Source: an uncultured Lachnospiraceae bacterium (GTDB lineage: Bacteria > Bacillota > Clostridia > Lachnospirales > Lachnospiraceae). From it: DNA of 5,697 nucleotides. The DNA is taken from positions 1 through 5,697 of the forward strand of contig CAJTZB010000161.1 in assembly GCA_910583815.1 (NCBI GenBank), given 5' to 3'. The number at the start of each line of letters is the position of its first letter. Positions within the stretch are counted from its first letter, which is position 1. Both the position numbers and the translations under genes were made by a program. The notes beneath the pieces were generated by a model. That model was not told the DNA's origin. It made no database searches and saw nothing but the letters and a program-made list of their open reading frames with translations. This document shows, piece after piece, positions 5,680 to 5,697 of this stretch.

Positions 5680-5697
5680 TCAAAGAGATTTTATATC

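Noticed and set aside
5593..5697. Open frame of 35 codons from an ATG just after the T-run to the window end
   Set aside because: No ribosome binding site precedes it, it runs through the alternative hairpins, and the peptide resembles no family I know. It cannot be excluded as a second leader ORF because the window ends.
1..5697. CRISPR array, tRNA, rRNA or insertion sequence
   Set aside because: I saw no regularly spaced direct repeats, no cloverleaf or rRNA-like sequence, and no transposase frame or terminal inverted repeats.

Overview
The window reads as chromosomal or accessory DNA from a Gram-positive, low-to-mid-GC Firmicute, most likely a gut Clostridia/Oscillospirales-type bacterium. 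The grounds are purine-rich AGGAG-type ribosome binding sites, near-consensus sigma-A promoters with extended -10 elements, codon use by eye, and a release factor 3 of the usual length. The species cannot be fixed from the sequence alone.

Layout. Positions 1-2271 (+) hold the 3' part of a long gene for an Hsp70/actin-fold ATPase. Its reading frame is open from base 1, so the ATG at 331 is internal. The residues before the ATPase look like short beta-helix (GLUG-like) repeats. A downstream gene (2302-3216, +) follows after 30 nt with its own ribosome binding site. It encodes a three-part protein: an ASCH/PUA-like domain, a Cys/His cluster and a DUF4186-like C-terminus. The two form a probable operon that starts outside the window.

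A small GyrI-like ligand-binding protein (3677-3192, -) converges on this pair and overlaps the ASCH/DUF4186 gene by 25 bp at the 3' ends. Its promoter is back to back with the promoter of prfC (3853-5442, +), which encodes peptide chain release factor 3. The divergent control region (3678-3852) contains overlapping -35 elements, a 20-bp interrupted palindrome at the start of the GyrI-like transcript and a 5'-UTR hairpin ahead of prfC.

The final 255 bases contain no clear protein gene but are dense in signals. There is a perfect consensus promoter (TTGACA-N17-TATAAT), a strong ribosome binding site, a six-codon leader ORF (MIMIFC), an imperfect hairpin with seven T's, and a second set of alternative hairpins running to the window edge. 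This is the layout of a ribosome- or drug-responsive attenuator, and the gene it would control lies beyond the window. The most notable items are this leader region and the Hsp70-like plus ASCH/DUF4186 pair, which I do not recognise as a named system.
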